64,000 nucleotides of DNA from Bacteroides faecis MAJ27 (GCF_900106755.1 NZ_FNNN01000022.1:39691-103690); one strand, 5' to 3'. Counted from the first letter of the stretch, positions 8,817 to 18,395 are shown. Notes: generated by a model from the letters alone, not told the origin. Made by a program: numbers and translations.

Positions 8817-10480
8817 TGAAGAATAAGATGTATAAAATGAAAAATGATGGTTGGATACATGATATAGCGAAGGCACTGTGTTGCATATTCCTGATAATGA
8901 CATCGGGTGGTATGCTTTATAGCTGTTCCAGTGAAAATGAAGACCCTGTGCCACCGGTTCAGGAAGGTACGGAAAATGACGAAAAGGAAAAATACACCTA
9001 TGTGTATCAGTTGAAGGCAGATAATTATAATATGCCGACAGAGGGTACTATCTCTCCTGAGTATGATGACTCTCCTGAGGGAAAAGATATTAGTAGTTTG
9101 GTTGATGGAGACTGGACAACTTCTTTCTATACTCCTAATAATTCTGTCTCTATCATCTGGAAGGGAAAAGAACCGGTTGTAGCGCGTTATTATTCGGTTA
9201 TGGCAACCGGAGATAAAGAAGGAAATGCACCTGGTGCGTGGTCTCTTTACGGATCGAATGACAATGTGAAGTGGGCCGAACTAGATAATAGAATTCGGCA
9301 GGAGTTTGAAAAAAGGGAGAAAAAGTTTTTGGAGTTGAGACATAAGGAGGCGTATCAGTATTATAAACTGACCATTCATCGGAATCAAGGCGGAAAAGGA
9401 ATCGAAATTCAGGAATGGATGTTACAGACCAAGCGGACAATTGATACTCCCTTACTGACTGATTTTCCGGAAGGGAGTACTCCTAAGGAGATAGGGAAAC
9501 GGTTGGGAAAACTTTTTGCAAAGGGGAAACATAATGGGAAAACTCTCAGTTATCCGGAAACTTTTACTTGGAACGGAGCATTGAAATATGCGGAAGTAGC
9601 GAAAGACAATGAACTGATCCGGTCCTTGAAAGATGGGTTTGAGTCTTTTTTTACTACTGATAGGCACTTTTTGCCTGGGATGGACCATGTTGACCGGAAT
9701 ATGTTCGGTAGTCTTCCTCTCACATTGTATCTGATCACTAAAGATGAACGATATCGGGAAATGGGTATACCTTACGCAGATACCCAATGGGAAGTACCGG
9801 AAAATGCAAGTGCAAGTGCGAAGTCATGGGCAGCGAAGGGATATAGCTGGCAAACTCGCTTGTGGATTGATGACATGTATATGATTCCTGTCATTCAAAC
9901 GCATGCTTATAAAGTGACCGGTGAGTTGAAATACGTTGAGCGCGCTGCTAAAGAAATGGCGATGTATCTGGATGAGTTGCAACGTACGAATGGACTTTTC
10001 TATCATGCATCGGATGTACCCTATTTTTGGGGAAGAGGAAACGGATGGGTGGCGGCAGGGATGGCAGAAGTGCTTCGCTATCTGCCGGAATCGAGCCCAT
10101 ATCATTTGCCTATTGTAAGAGGTTTCCAAACTATGATGGCAAGTCTGAAAAATTATCAAACAGAAGAGGGTATGTGGAGACAGTTGATTGATAAACCGGA
10201 CTGCTGGGTAGAAACATCGGGCTCGGCTATGTTTACTTACGCATTTATTATGGGAGTGAAATATGGATGGTTACCGGTAAAAGAGTATGGTGAAGCTGCT
10301 CGAAGAGCATGGTTGGCTATGCTTACTTATATAAACTCGAATGATAAAGTAAGAGAAGTGTGTGTCGGTACTAACAAAAAGAATGATATGCAGTATTATT
10401 ATGATCGTCCCCGTAATACGGGGGATTATCATGGGCATGCACCTTATCTTTGGTGTACGGTTGCTCTTCTAGAAGAATAA
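8816..10480 (+). CDS. GH105 unsaturated uronyl hydrolase with N-terminal F5/8-like module, lipoprotein
   Basis: The start at 8816 is chosen because it overlaps the previous stop and gives a lipoprotein signal peptide (Cys in MLYSC); the open frame further upstream is non-coding overlap. The protein has 554 residues. Residues about 65-195 look like an F5/8 type C (discoidin-like) binding module (VDGDWTTSFYTP, GAWSLYGSNDN). Residues about 200-554 are a GH105 (alpha/alpha)6 barrel with the catalytic-region motif RLWIDDMYM (Asp352/353) and the family signature YFWGRGNGW. GH105 enzymes hydrate the terminal delta-4,5-unsaturated uronic acid left by a polysaccharide lyase, or act on related uronosides. 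It is paralogous to the genes at 10496 and 17197 and alone carries the extra module. Confidence 0.9.
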   Translation: MKNKMYKMKNDGWIHDIAKALCCIFLIMTSGGMLYSCSSENEDPVPPVQEGTENDEKEKYTYVYQLKADNYNMPTEGTISPEYDDSPEGKDISSLVDGDWTTSFYTPNNSVSIIWKGKEPVVARYYSVMATGDKEGNAPGAWSLYGSNDNVKWAELDNRIRQEFEKREKKFLELRHKEAYQYYKLTIHRNQGGKGIEIQEWMLQTKRTIDTPLLTDFPEGSTPKEIGKRLGKLFAKGKHNGKTLSYPETFTWNGALKYAEVAKDNELIRSLKDGFESFFTTDRHFLPGMDHVDRNMFGSLPLTLYLITKDERYREMGIPYADTQWEVPENASASAKSWAAKGYSWQTRLWIDDMYMIPVIQTHAYKVTGELKYVERAAKEMAMYLDELQRTNGLFYHASDVPYFWGRGNGWVAAGMAEVLRYLPESSPYHLPIVRGFQTMMASLKNYQTEEGMWRQLIDKPDCWVETSGSAMFTYAFIMGVKYGWLPVKEYGEAARRAWLAMLTYINSNDKVREVCVGTNKKNDMQYYYDRPRNTGDYHGHAPYLWCTVALLEE

Positions 10481-10495
10481 ACTTTTTATTATCTA

Positions 10496-11611
10496 ATGAC
10501 TAAAAATATCGTTATGTATAAAAGAATACTTTTTTTATTATGCATTTTGCCTTTTCAGCTATTAATGGCACAGAGCAAGTTGACGGATTTTCCTCAAGGG
10601 TATACTCCGGAAGAAGTCGGTAATCGCCTGGCATATCGTTTTATGGAGAAATATAGAATAAGCGATAGAAAAGGAATTGGTTATGCTGATACATTTAATT
10701 GGAGTGGTGCCCTTAAGTATGCAGCAATCGCCAAAGACGAAAGGCTGGTTAAGCTGTTGCAAAATAAGTTTGATTCGTTGTTTACGACAAAAAAGAATAT
10801 TTTGCCTAAAAAGACGCATGTAGATTGGAATATGTTCGGCAGTCTATGTTTGGAACTGTACAAAATAACTAAAGATAAACGTTATTTGGACTTAGGAATC
10901 TCTTATGCTGATACGCAATGGGAACTTCCCGGGAATGCAAAAGCCAAAGAAAAGGAATGGGATGCGAAAGGATATTCTTGGCAAACTCGTCTATGGATTG
11001 ACGATATGTATATGATTACCATTGTACAAACTCAGGCTTACAAAGTGACCGGAGACCGGAAATATATTGATCGTGCAGCCAAAGAAATGGTGCTTTATTT
11101 AGATGAGTTGCAACGCCCGAATGGGCTTTTCTACCATGCACCGGACGTTCCTTTTTATTGGGGACGTGGTAATGGATGGATGGCGGCAGGGATGGCAGAA
11201 TTACTTCAATGTTTGCCTGAGGATAGTAAATATCGTCCGCGTATTTTGAAAGGTTATCGCAAAATGATGAAGAGTCTGAAAAAATATCAGACGTCCGATG
11301 GCTTGTGGAATCAGTTAATAGACCAGCCTGATTGTTGGGCTGAGACTTCGGGATCTGCTATGTTTACTTTTGCATTTATTACCGGAGTCAAGCAAGGATG
11401 GCTCAAGGCAAAAGAATATGGTCCGGCAGCCCGCAAAGCATGGATGGCTTTAGTACCGTATATTAATGAGAAGAATGATGTAAGAGAAGTGTGTGTGGGA
11501 ACGAATAAAAAGAATAGTAAGCAGTATTATTATGATCGCCCTCGTCATACCGGTGATTATCACGGTCAGGCTCCTTATCTTTGGTGTACGGTTGCTCTTC
11601 TGGAAAAATAA
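10496..11611 (+). CDS. GH105 unsaturated uronyl hydrolase, secreted
   Basis: A 371-residue single-domain GH105 protein with a signal peptide (core FLLCILPFQLLMAQ) and no lipobox, so probably periplasmic. The catalytic region RLWIDDMYM (Asp169/170), LFYHAPDVPFYWGRGNGW and the C-terminal YYYDRPRHTGDYHGQAPYLW block match the two other GH105 copies almost word for word. ATG 10496 and ATG 10514 are both possible starts; the second places the signal peptide directly at the N-terminus. It begins 15 bases after the previous GH105 gene. Which uronyl linkage each copy prefers is not visible. Confidence 0.93.
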   Translation: MTKNIVMYKRILFLLCILPFQLLMAQSKLTDFPQGYTPEEVGNRLAYRFMEKYRISDRKGIGYADTFNWSGALKYAAIAKDERLVKLLQNKFDSLFTTKKNILPKKTHVDWNMFGSLCLELYKITKDKRYLDLGISYADTQWELPGNAKAKEKEWDAKGYSWQTRLWIDDMYMITIVQTQAYKVTGDRKYIDRAAKEMVLYLDELQRPNGLFYHAPDVPFYWGRGNGWMAAGMAELLQCLPEDSKYRPRILKGYRKMMKSLKKYQTSDGLWNQLIDQPDCWAETSGSAMFTFAFITGVKQGWLKAKEYGPAARKAWMALVPYINEKNDVREVCVGTNKKNSKQYYYDRPRHTGDYHGQAPYLWCTVALLEK

Positions 11612-11708
11612 CGGTGAATACGGGCAATTATGTCCTTTATTAAAATAATTTGGGACTAAAATCTCATTTATTGACCTGTTTTTGGCAGGTTGAATAAAAG
11701 GAAACCTC

Positions 11709-11716
11709 TACTTTTG
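11709..11716 (+). promoter_or_regulatory. Possible Bacteroides -7 box before the GH2 gene
   Basis: TACTTTTG fits the Bacteroides -7 consensus TAnnTTTG, 38 bases before the GH2 start. There is no well-spaced -33 TTTG (the nearest, 11681-11684, is 24 bases away), so this is only a candidate. The 142-base gap is the longest one within the enzyme block between 5929 and 18300, which supports an internal promoter. Confidence 0.4.
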
Positions 11717-11753
11717 TTCCATGCCAAAAACCATTTAAAACTATAACATAAAT

Positions 11754-14465
11754 ATGCATAACTTTGTTAAGACCCTTTTTTCTGTTTTGCTACTATTTTT
11801 CAGTTCAGTATTGACTGCACAAAATAGGATGAATGACGCCAGAGATCCAAATCGTATTTGGCTTGATTCGGAAGTCACTCATCATGGAGATTATCAGTGG
11901 AAAATGATGAAAGCAGGCGATACCACAGATCCGGGTGAGAAGATATCTTCATCAGATTATCCGACTGAAAAATGGTTGCCAGCCATTGTTCCCGGTACAG
12001 TCTTAAATTCTTTAGTGTATAACCAAAAATACCCTGAACCTTATTATGGAGTTAATAATAAGATTGAATCGAAGCTGATTCCTGATATTTCTCAGGTCGG
12101 ACGAGATTTTTATACTTATTGGTTCCGTACCGAGTTTGCAGTTCCTCAATCTTTTAAGGGGAAGAATGTTTGGTTACAGCTGGATGGAATCAATTATCGG
12201 GCAGAAGTATGGGTGAATGGGAATTTGCTTAGTACCATCAATGGTATGTTTATACAGGACTATATTAATGTGACCGATTTTGTAAAGATAGGGAAGAATA
12301 ATGCACTGGCTGTAAAAGTGTATCCGGTTGATGTTCCCGGAAGTACTAAGCCGAAGTCTTGGGGGGCTGCGGGAGAATTCCATAATGGTGGTAACGGCAA
12401 TATCGGATTGAATACTACGATGTTGATGACTGTAGGCTGGGACTTTACCTTTATGGATGGCATCCGTGACCGCAATACAGGTATCTGGAAAAACATTTCT
12501 ATCTATGCTACCGGAAAGGTAGCTCTACGTCATCCGTTTATTAAGTCTGAATTGCGTAAACCGGATTATGACCAGGCACGTGAGACCGTATCTGTAGAAG
12601 TGATTAATTCGTCAACTAGCAATAGTGGAATTAATTGCAAAGTAAAGGGTGAGATTGTAGGTGAGAATATATCTTTTGAGAAATCATTCCGAGTGATTCG
12701 GGGAGAACAAAAACTGGTTACTTTTTCTCCGGAAGAGTTTCCGCAACTTGTGATGAATTCTCCTCGCTTGTGGTGGCCGGTCAACAAAGGACCGCAAAAC
12801 TTATATGATTTGAAGTTGACAGTATCAGTTGATGGAGTGATCTGCGATTCTGTAAAGACAAGGTTTGGTATTCGTGAAATCACTTCCGATACTAAAACTC
12901 CTGACAAATCACGTGTCTTTTATGTGAATGGTAAACGGTTGTTTATCCGTGGTACGAACTGGATACCGGAAGCTATGTTGAGACACTCTGACGAACGTAC
13001 TTATGCTGAATTGCGCTATACCCGCCAGTCGGGCGTCAACCTTCTGCGTATGTGGGGAGGTGGCATTGCCGAATCTGACTATTTCTTTCAGCTCTGTGAT
13101 GAACTGGGTTTGCTGGTATGGCAGGAATTCTGGATGACAGGAGATACTCGTCATCCGCATGACAAGGCTCTCTATATGAGTAACGTGGAATCTACAGTGA
13201 AGCGTATTCGTAATCATCCGTCTCTGGCTTATTATGTTGCTTCCAATGAAAGCACAGAAATGACCGGTACTCCCGAACTGCTGAATCAGTTGGATGGTAC
13301 ACGCGGATATCAGATGCAGTCGGAGTGTGCTGGAGTACATGATGGCAGCCCTTATAAACAGGTGAATCCGATGCAGCATTATGAAAATACAGCTTCTCCC
13401 AGAGGGAGCCGTGTAGATGGCTTTAATCCTGAATATGGTGCACCGACTCTTCCTACAGTAGAAATACTCCGGGAAATGATGGATGAGAAAGACTTGTGGC
13501 CCATCAACAAAGAAGTGTGGGATTACCTGGATGGAAATGGTTTTCATCTGATGACTACGATGTATACGGACTTGGTGAATCATTATGGAAAGTCATCTTC
13601 GATTGATGAATTTGCTCAGAAGGGACAATTGCTGGGTGCAATAAACTCCAAAAGCATTTGGGAAGTATGGAACTATAATAAGCTGGATTACGGTGACCGT
13701 TTTTGTTCAGGTCTTTTGTTCTGGTATCATAACTGCTCGATGAGGCAGGTAGCTTCCCGTATGTGGGACTGGTCTCTTGAACCGACAGCTTCGCTTTATC
13801 ATACGGCCAATTCTTTGGAACCTTTGCATGCTCAGTTCGATTATCTTAAGAATACGGTTTCTGTGGTGAATGATTTCTATCGTTCTTTCGATAACTATAA
13901 GGTTACGGCACAGGTGTATGATATAAATAGTCGGAAAGTGTTTGAAGAATCGGCTGCTGTTAATTTACCGGCAGATGGAGTAGCGAATGATGCATTGACC
14001 ATTCGTTTTCCCGATGGCATCTCTCAGGTTCACTTTATCAAATTAATACTGAAAGATGAGAAGGGAAAAGAAATTTCTTCTAATTTCTACTGGCGTTCCA
14101 ACGATAAGTACGAAGGAAAGACGACCTTGACCGGTCCGGCAGCCTCTGGATTTGAGGATTTGAGTAAACTTCGGGCTTCTAAAGTGAAACTGGCTTATAA
14201 AGTGAGGGAAGAAGGTGATAACTATTTTGTTGATATCACAATGAGAAATACATCCAATCAGATAGCTTTCTTCAATCAACTGCAATTTCTTAATGCAAAG
14301 ATGAGTCCGATACGCCCATCATTCTATACGGATAATTTCTTCTCCCTGACTCCGGGTGAAAAGAAAACAGTAACGATTGAGACGGCAAAGGAAAAACTGA
14401 GCGAAGGAGCAATGCTGGTATTGAAAGGATGGAATATCGATAGCCAGAAATATAAACTTAAGTAA
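11754..14465 (+). CDS. GH2-family glycoside hydrolase (903 residues)
   Basis: Secreted retaining exo-beta-glycosidase. It starts with a signal peptide ending VLTAQ. Domain order is typical for GH2: jelly-roll sugar-binding domain (about 60-260, with DGINYRAEVWVNG), Ig-like domain (about 270-385), TIM barrel (about 390-700) and C-terminal sandwich domains. The acid/base Glu499 is seen in VASNESTEM and the nucleophile Glu560 in FNPEYG. The architecture is closer to the beta-mannosidase / exo-beta-glucosaminidase branch (GGNGNIGLN, LWWPVNKGPQNLYDL) than to LacZ. Substrate could be beta-mannoside, beta-glucosaminide or another beta-glycoside. It follows a possible internal promoter. Confidence 0.9.
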   Translation: MHNFVKTLFSVLLLFFSSVLTAQNRMNDARDPNRIWLDSEVTHHGDYQWKMMKAGDTTDPGEKISSSDYPTEKWLPAIVPGTVLNSLVYNQKYPEPYYGVNNKIESKLIPDISQVGRDFYTYWFRTEFAVPQSFKGKNVWLQLDGINYRAEVWVNGNLLSTINGMFIQDYINVTDFVKIGKNNALAVKVYPVDVPGSTKPKSWGAAGEFHNGGNGNIGLNTTMLMTVGWDFTFMDGIRDRNTGIWKNISIYATGKVALRHPFIKSELRKPDYDQARETVSVEVINSSTSNSGINCKVKGEIVGENISFEKSFRVIRGEQKLVTFSPEEFPQLVMNSPRLWWPVNKGPQNLYDLKLTVSVDGVICDSVKTRFGIREITSDTKTPDKSRVFYVNGKRLFIRGTNWIPEAMLRHSDERTYAELRYTRQSGVNLLRMWGGGIAESDYFFQLCDELGLLVWQEFWMTGDTRHPHDKALYMSNVESTVKRIRNHPSLAYYVASNESTEMTGTPELLNQLDGTRGYQMQSECAGVHDGSPYKQVNPMQHYENTASPRGSRVDGFNPEYGAPTLPTVEILREMMDEKDLWPINKEVWDYLDGNGFHLMTTMYTDLVNHYGKSSSIDEFAQKGQLLGAINSKSIWEVWNYNKLDYGDRFCSGLLFWYHNCSMRQVASRMWDWSLEPTASLYHTANSLEPLHAQFDYLKNTVSVVNDFYRSFDNYKVTAQVYDINSRKVFEESAAVNLPADGVANDALTIRFPDGISQVHFIKLILKDEKGKEISSNFYWRSNDKYEGKTTLTGPAASGFEDLSKLRASKVKLAYKVREEGDNYFVDITMRNTSNQIAFFNQLQFLNAKMSPIRPSFYTDNFFSLTPGEKKTVTIETAKEKLSEGAMLVLKGWNIDSQKYKLK

Positions 14466-14466
14466 G

Positions 14467-14514
14467 ATGAAACTTAAATTTATAGCTTCATTGATAGGCG
14501 GATTGTTTAATTGA
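14467..14514 (+). pseudogene. Signal-peptide-like stub, possible gene remnant
   Basis: Fifteen codons (MKLKFIASLIGGLFN) then a stop, directly after the GH2 stop. It reads like the start of a secreted protein and resembles the GH130 N-terminus MKLKLVISLTGIL. It may be a decayed gene start or chance. Confidence 0.3.
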
Positions 14515-14569
14515 GTTTTAGCGAATCGGACAAAGGAACTGATGTTCACCAAATGATAAAGAGAATACT

Positions 14570-15961
14570 ATGACTTCTAGAAGAGAATTCTTAAAAAAGG
14601 CAGGGCTGTTGACCGCAGCTTTCACTGTACCTAGCCTCAATACGCAGGGAGGAACAACGCAATCCAGACTGAGTCTGAAGAATACAAAGATTGCCGTAGA
14701 TGATCGGTGGGATGTTATTGTAGTTGGCGGAGGACCTGGTGGTTGTGCTGCCGCTATCTCGGCAGCACGCGAAGGGGCCAAGACTCTATTGATTGAAGCA
14801 ATGGGCCAACTTGGCGGGATGGGGACAGCCGGTATGGTTCCGGCATGGTGTCCGTTTTCTGATGGTGAGAAAATCATTTATAGAGGTTTGGCAGAGAAAA
14901 TCTTTGAAGCTTCGAGAAAAGGAGTACCGCATGAGAGAAAACAGAAAATGAATTGGGTGAGTATAAATCCCGAATATTTGATGACAGTTTATGATCAGAT
15001 GGTTGCTGAATCGGGAGCCCGAGTACTCTTCTTTTCAAGAGTTGCCGCTGTAGAAAAAGTAGCCGATGAAACGGTAGATGCTATTATTGTTGCAAATAAA
15101 TCCGGGCTTGTTGCTTTCAAGGCAAAAGTTTTTATTGATGCGACAGGTGATGGGGATTTGGCGGCATGGGCAGGCGCATCATTCAAAAGAGGAGATGATA
15201 GTGGGGTGGTACAGAGCTCATCTTTATGTTTCTCGTTTGCCAATGTCGATAGCTATAACTACAATCTGACGGGGCCTTCATTGCATACTAGCAATAAGAA
15301 CAGCCCTGTTTATAAAGCGATTGAGTCTGGGAAATATCCATTGATAGATAAGCATTTTAATAGTAATTTTATTGGTCCGGATGTGGTACAGTTCAATGCC
15401 GGACATCTTGATAATGTCGATTCAACGGATCCTTGGGCTACTACGCAGGCAATGATGGTAGGTCGGCAAATTGCCGGACAATATTTGGAAGCAATGAAGG
15501 ACGTTCAACCCAAAACTTTTGGTAGTGCTTTTTTGGTGAAGACTGCTTCTTTGCTTGGAGTCAGAGATAGCCGTCGGATTGAAGGTGATTATACTTTTAC
15601 GGTAGAGGACTGGAAAGAACGTAGAACTTTTGAGGATGAAATCGGACGTAATTGCTATTATATAGATGTTCATAAACCAGGTCATAAAGAGACGCGTTAT
15701 AAAAAAGGGGAGTCTCATGGAATACCTTATCGCTGCCTGACACCAAAAGGACTGAAAAATGTATTGACCGCAGGGCGCTGTATATCTACTGATGAAGAAG
15801 CATTCGGGAGTTTAAGGGTAATGCCTCCTTGTCTGGTGACTGGCGAAGCTGCCGGAATGGCTGCAGTACATGCTATAAAACAGGCAAGGAATGATGTCCA
15901 CAAAATCGATACTGATTATCTGCGTAAAAGATTGAAAGAGGAGGGACAATATCTGTTGTAA
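14570..15961 (+). CDS. FAD-dependent oxidoreductase with twin-arginine-type signal (PF12831-like)
   Basis: Predicted exported flavoprotein of 463 residues. The N-terminus TSRREFLKKAGLLTAAF has the form of a Tat signal (R-R-x-F-L-K). A Rossmann dinucleotide site follows (VVGGGPGGCAAAISA, glycines about 52-57), and the C-terminal second FAD contact is LTAGRCISTDEEAFGSLR...TGEAAGMAAV. This is the layout of the FAD_oxidored family; members occur in PULs but I know of no settled reaction. It sits between GH2 and GH130 in the same orientation, so it probably acts on a sugar released by this locus, perhaps by oxidation. That is inference. A 22-codon stub with a matching N-terminus lies at 22690. Whether this host has a Tat translocase is not visible here. 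Confidence 0.88.
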   Translation: MTSRREFLKKAGLLTAAFTVPSLNTQGGTTQSRLSLKNTKIAVDDRWDVIVVGGGPGGCAAAISAAREGAKTLLIEAMGQLGGMGTAGMVPAWCPFSDGEKIIYRGLAEKIFEASRKGVPHERKQKMNWVSINPEYLMTVYDQMVAESGARVLFFSRVAAVEKVADETVDAIIVANKSGLVAFKAKVFIDATGDGDLAAWAGASFKRGDDSGVVQSSSLCFSFANVDSYNYNLTGPSLHTSNKNSPVYKAIESGKYPLIDKHFNSNFIGPDVVQFNAGHLDNVDSTDPWATTQAMMVGRQIAGQYLEAMKDVQPKTFGSAFLVKTASLLGVRDSRRIEGDYTFTVEDWKERRTFEDEIGRNCYYIDVHKPGHKETRYKKGESHGIPYRCLTPKGLKNVLTAGRCISTDEEAFGSLRVMPPCLVTGEAAGMAAVHAIKQARNDVHKIDTDYLRKRLKEEGQYLL

Positions 15962-15999
15962 AGGTAAATGATTTATTATGAATAAAGCAGGAAAATAAG

Positions 16000-17148
16000 A
16001 TGAAACTAAAACTCGTAATTAGTCTGACCGGTATATTGATGTTATGTGGATTTACCATGAAACCTTCTACGGATACGACTACAGGTAAAGAGGATAACAG
16101 AAATTGGGTACTCGGTCCCTTCGTACGTCCTGAAGGTGCTAATCCCGTAATTTCACCTCAACCTACTTCTTTTTATTGTCCGATGCAGAAGCAGCAGGTG
16201 AAGTGGGAAGAGAGTGATACATTCAATCCGGCGGCTACCGTGAAAGACGGGAAAATAGTCGTACTTTACCGGGCGGAAGATAATTCAGCACAGGGCATCG
16301 GTAAAAGGACTTCACGTATCGGATATGCTGAGAGCACGGATGGAGTCACGATGACAAAGCTGGATACTCCAGTATTATTTCCAGCGGAAGATAACTTTAA
16401 AGGTATAGAATGGCCCGGTGGCTGTGAGGACCCGCGTGTAGCAATGACGGAAGACGGACTGTATGTGATGCTTTATACGGCATGGAACCGGAAGACACCG
16501 CGTATCGCTGTAGCCACTTCCCGGGATCTGAAAAACTGGACAAAACATGGACCCGCTTTTGAAAAGGCCTATGACGGACGTTTCACTAAAATAGCCAGTA
16601 AATCCGCTTCCATACTGACTAAAGTAAAGAAAGAAAAGCTTGTTATTGATAAAGTAGATGGCAAGTATTTCATGTACTGGGGAGAGTATGCTGTTCATGC
16701 AGCTACTTCTGACAATCTTGTGGACTGGTATCCAGTGCTGGACGAGAAGAATGAACTAAAGAAGTTGGCGAGACCGCGTAAAGGTCATTTTGACTGTCAG
16801 ATGACAGAATGCGGACCTCCGGCAATACGGACTAAAAAGGGGATCGTACTTCTATATAATGGAAAAAATGCAGGAAAAGAGAGGGACACCGATTATCCGG
16901 TAGGAGCCTATTGTGCAGGACAACTCTTGTTTGATAATAATGATCCTTATAAAGTTTTGGATCGGTTAGATAAACCTTTCTTTGTACCTGAGGCCTCTTT
17001 TGAGAAAAGTGGGCAATACAAAGATGGAACGGTGTTTATTGAGGGATTGGCGTATTATAAGAAGAAATTATATCTCTATTATGGTTGCGCAGACTCGAGA
17101 ATAGCAGTGGCTGTATGCGATAATGTAAGGAATCTGAAAGTTAGATGA
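16000..17148 (+). CDS. GH130-family beta-mannoside phosphorylase/hydrolase
   Basis: Five-bladed beta-propeller enzyme acting on beta-mannosides: family members either phosphorolyse or hydrolyse a non-reducing mannose. The 382-residue protein begins with a signal-like segment (LVISLTGILMLCGF), so it is probably exported; the Cys does not sit in a classical lipobox. Family marks in order are FNPAA (about 75), GGCEDPRVAM (conserved Glu-Asp), TECGPPAI with LLYNGKNAG, and FIEGLAYYKKKLYLYYGCAD near the end. An exported GH130 is more likely to be a hydrolase than a phosphorylase, as phosphate-dependent members are usually cytoplasmic, but I cannot decide this by eye. Its presence argues for mannose in the substrate. 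Confidence 0.85.
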   Translation: MKLKLVISLTGILMLCGFTMKPSTDTTTGKEDNRNWVLGPFVRPEGANPVISPQPTSFYCPMQKQQVKWEESDTFNPAATVKDGKIVVLYRAEDNSAQGIGKRTSRIGYAESTDGVTMTKLDTPVLFPAEDNFKGIEWPGGCEDPRVAMTEDGLYVMLYTAWNRKTPRIAVATSRDLKNWTKHGPAFEKAYDGRFTKIASKSASILTKVKKEKLVIDKVDGKYFMYWGEYAVHAATSDNLVDWYPVLDEKNELKKLARPRKGHFDCQMTECGPPAIRTKKGIVLLYNGKNAGKERDTDYPVGAYCAGQLLFDNNDPYKVLDRLDKPFFVPEASFEKSGQYKDGTVFIEGLAYYKKKLYLYYGCADSRIAVAVCDNVRNLKVR

Positions 17149-17196
17149 TTAGTTGTATATATTCTATAATTGTATAATAAATAAAAATAAGTCGTT

Positions 17197-18300
17197 ATGT
17201 GTAAAAAACTACTTTTATTATTGCTTTTGCTACCTTTTCAACTATTATGTGCTCAGACTAAGTTGTTGACGGACTTTCCGGAGGGTTATACCCCTGAAGA
17301 GGTCGGCAAGCGTTTGGCATATCGCTTTATAGGTGAGAAGCACGCGCTTCATGCCGGTAAATGGATTGGGTATCCAGAGACGTTTTATTGGAATGGTGCA
17401 CTAAAATATGCTGCGGTAACAAAAGATAAAGAGCTGATTAAACTTTTGCAGAATAAGTTTGAACCTCTGTTTACATCAGAGAAAGCATTGCAACCGATTA
17501 TGAATCATGTTGATTTGAATATGTTTGGCAGCTTGCCACTGGAAATGTACCACGTGACAAAAGATAAGAAATACTGGTATCTGGGATTGCCTTATGCTGA
17601 TTCTCAATGGGAAGTTCCTGCAAATGCCAAACCAAAAGAAAAAGAATGGGCTGAAAAAGGATATTCTTGGCAAACACGTTTGTGGATTGATGACATGTAT
17701 ATGATTACGATTGTGCAGACCCACGCATACAAAGTGACAAAAGACCGTAAATATATTGACCGGGCAGCGAAAGAAATGGTTATGTACTTGGACGAGCTGC
17801 AACGTCCGAATGGACTTTTCTATCATGCTCCGGATGTTCCTTACTATTGGGGACGTGGAAATGGATGGATGGCAGCGGGTATGTCGGAGTTGCTCCGGTG
17901 TTTGCCCAAAAAACATAAAGACCGTGCCCGTATCTTAGAAGGTTATCAGAAGATGATGAAAAGTTTGAAAGAATATCAGAATGCAGAGGGGTTGTGGAAC
18001 CAACTGATTGATAAACCTGATTGCTGGACGGAATCATCAGGATCGGCTATGTTTACTTTCGCATTCATAATGGGGGTTAAGAATGGTTGGCTGGATGCTG
18101 ACGAATATGCACCTGCTGCTCGAAAAGCGTGGCTGGCTTTAGTTCCATACGTTAACGAAAAGAATCAAGTAAAAGCTGTTTGTGTAGGAACAAATAAAAA
18201 GAATGACTTGCAGTATTATTATGATCGTCCTCGTCGTACGGGTGATTATCATGGACAGGGGCCCGTCCTTTGGTGTACTGTCGCTCTTTTAGAGAAATAA
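17197..18300 (+). CDS. GH105 unsaturated uronyl hydrolase, third copy
   Basis: A 367-residue secreted GH105 protein (signal LLLLLLLPFQLLCAQ). The catalytic region RLWIDDMYM (Asp165/166), DVPYYWGRGNGW and YYYDRPRRTGDYHGQGPVLW are nearly identical to the copy at 10496, so the two arose by duplication. It is followed by a strong terminator, so it probably ends a transcript starting at or before the GH2 gene at 11754. Confidence 0.93.
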   Translation: MCKKLLLLLLLLPFQLLCAQTKLLTDFPEGYTPEEVGKRLAYRFIGEKHALHAGKWIGYPETFYWNGALKYAAVTKDKELIKLLQNKFEPLFTSEKALQPIMNHVDLNMFGSLPLEMYHVTKDKKYWYLGLPYADSQWEVPANAKPKEKEWAEKGYSWQTRLWIDDMYMITIVQTHAYKVTKDRKYIDRAAKEMVMYLDELQRPNGLFYHAPDVPYYWGRGNGWMAAGMSELLRCLPKKHKDRARILEGYQKMMKSLKEYQNAEGLWNQLIDKPDCWTESSGSAMFTFAFIMGVKNGWLDADEYAPAARKAWLALVPYVNEKNQVKAVCVGTNKKNDLQYYYDRPRRTGDYHGQGPVLWCTVALLEK

Positions 18301-18354
18301 CTGATTATTCCTTGTCCTTGTTTTATTGCTGAGTAAATCACAGTAAATCATATT

Positions 18355-18395
18355 CCGTAGTTTCCCTTTTTAGAGGGGAAACTGCGGTTCTTTTT
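18355..18395 (+). terminator. Intrinsic terminator after the third GH105 gene
   Basis: Stem from CCGTAGTTTCCC (18355-18366) to GGGGAAACTGCGG (18375-18387), followed by TTCTTTTT. Strong stem with one G-T type mismatch. The rest of the 365-base gap to the next start holds a minus-strand remnant (18467-18616). Confidence 0.85.

Noticed and set aside
12909..13583. 224-codon minus-strand open frame inside the GH2 gene
   Set aside because: Fully inside a well-supported GH2 catalytic domain; a shadow frame.
18332..18351. Two adjacent copies of AGTAAATCA
   Set aside because: Too short and A+T-rich to separate from chance.
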